Of a DNA stretch of 64,000 nt, positions 63,302 to 64,000 are shown piece by piece. Within the stretch, counting starts at the first letter, position 1; every line of letters begins with the position of its first letter. The notes beneath the pieces are model-generated. The model was not told the origin of the DNA and made no database searches. It saw only the letters and a list, made by a program, of their open reading frames with translations. The position numbers and the translations under genes are program-made. Source of the stretch: Symsagittifera roscoffensis (lineage: Eukaryota; Xenacoelomorpha; Acoela; Convolutidae); the NCBI RefSeq assembly GCF_963678635.1, contig NC_087066.1:2265745-2329744 (forward strand). The letters are read 5' to 3'.

Positions 63302-63712
63302 TGAGTTAGGACCGAGTTTGGTTAACTCATAGAGTAATTTCGGATAGGGTACACCGTCTGCTCGTCACGCTATCTTATTTTCGGCCGGATAGATTCGTGC
63401 AACTTCTTAGTCTAATACCGATCCTAATCTTACTCTTATACTATCTAGTCTCAGGTTGTTTAACTAGTCTCTGCTAGGCTCAATAGATCTAGGGTATACT
63501 GGTTTATTGCGGCTGCTGAAGTGCTCGGGAGAGTCCAACTAATTTCTAAGTTAAATTCAAATCTCTCTGGTGCTGAAATTACAAGTAACTTCAGCACTTA
63601 CAAATAAGTGGGTTGTTAGTTAGATGGATCATGATTGGTTAATATTAAATACTTTACATTGGTAAAATATCTAATTTATCCAATCATAAAATGTAGTTTA
63701 GATCAGGTTCCA
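63302..63712 (-). repeat. 5' LTR of copy C (411 bp)
   Basis: Identical by eye to 46854-47264; hairpin at 63570-63597. Followed by target-site copy GTAT. Confidence 0.96.
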
Positions 63713-63983
63713 GTATTCACCACGGAATGTGGCGAAGAACGATGAATTTAAGTTTTCCATGCAAAATCAGTGCCAAATAAAAAGGTTTGACACTTGAGCT
63801 GTGATAACTATCAAAAATTTTCTTTTGCTTAAAAAGTGAAAATTCTATTGGTATAGCCCAAATCCAACATACCGAACCAATTGGTGTGACCTGCTCAGAG
63901 GAACTTGCTATTTTAGTCATTGTGATTTTATCACTTTGCTTCAAGTCTTTTTTTATCCAACTCACTGTTTTTGTCAATTTCAG

Positions 63984-64000
63984 GTGAATGACATCGACAG
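63984..64000 (+). CDS. cadherin exon 18 (partial, cut by the window end)
   Basis: Acceptor GTCAATTTCAG, then VNDID in phase 0, which continues exon 17 (RLLQ) across the intron that holds copy C. Only 17 bp are visible. Confidence 0.6.

Larger units (their letters stand above)
46854..63712 (-). mobile_element. LTR retroelement copy C (16,859 bp, internally deleted)
   Basis: LTRs of 411 bp at 46854-47264 and 63302-63712, with a 4-bp target-site duplication GTAT (46850-46853 and 63713-63716). Same layout as copy B, but Gag-Pol lacks 2064 bp, has a frameshift in pol, and the 155-aa ORF is shifted. The 76-aa, 62-aa, AUG-less, Env and 601-aa frames are open. The two LTRs share private marks (an extra T near the TG end) and look identical, so the insertion is young. 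Confidence 0.97.

Overview
The window is animal (metazoan) nuclear DNA. On the + strand it holds part of one very large cadherin-family gene: 18 coding exons between 14555 and the right edge that join in frame through GT-AG introns and one GC-AG intron, with about ten DxNDN-type linkers typical of a Fat/Dachsous/protocadherin-like ectodomain. Neither end of the gene, no signal peptide and no membrane segment is in the window. I cannot name the species; nothing in the sequence points to a vertebrate.

The introns are filled by three copies of one unusually large LTR retroelement, all on the - strand, antisense to the cadherin gene. Copy A (1-14443) is cut by the left window edge. Copy B (18388-37278) is complete at 18.9 kb. 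Copy C (46854-63712) is complete but carries a 2.06-kb internal deletion. B and C are bounded by about 410-bp LTRs (TG...CA) and 4-bp target-site duplications (CTCA and GTAT). A diverged solo LTR of the same family lies in the opposite orientation at 44683-45060 with duplication ATAC.

Read on the - strand, the element order is: 5' LTR, primer-binding site, 1.2-kb leader with repeats and a 77-codon ORF, a basic 155-aa ORF, a single 2740-codon Gag-Pol ORF (capsid-like region, CCHC knuckle, protease, RT, RNase H, D,D(35)E integrase, GPY/F: Ty3/Gypsy order), a 0.6-kb spacer, two tiny hydrophobic ORFs overlapping by 4 nt, a 377-codon open frame without any AUG, an 872-aa class I membrane glycoprotein (Env) whose cysteine pattern resembles chuvirus-type glycoproteins, an orphan 601-aa ORF starting in an ATGA overlap with the Env stop, a compact candidate intron just after that stop, a 1.6-kb 3' region, and the 3' LTR. 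This chain of overlapping ORFs downstream of pol is the most unusual thing in the window.

Each copy has different damage. A has an intact Gag-Pol frame but a tandem duplication that truncates one Env. B has one in-frame stop in Gag-Pol, one in the AUG-less frame, and a frameshift in the 76-aa ORF. C lacks capsid and nucleocapsid and has a pol frameshift and a broken 155-aa ORF. LTR pairs of B and C look identical within each copy, so the insertions are young. Copy B sits inside an older, decayed LINE reverse transcriptase. A probable foldback/MITE-like element with G-rich centre lies at about 38490-39556.
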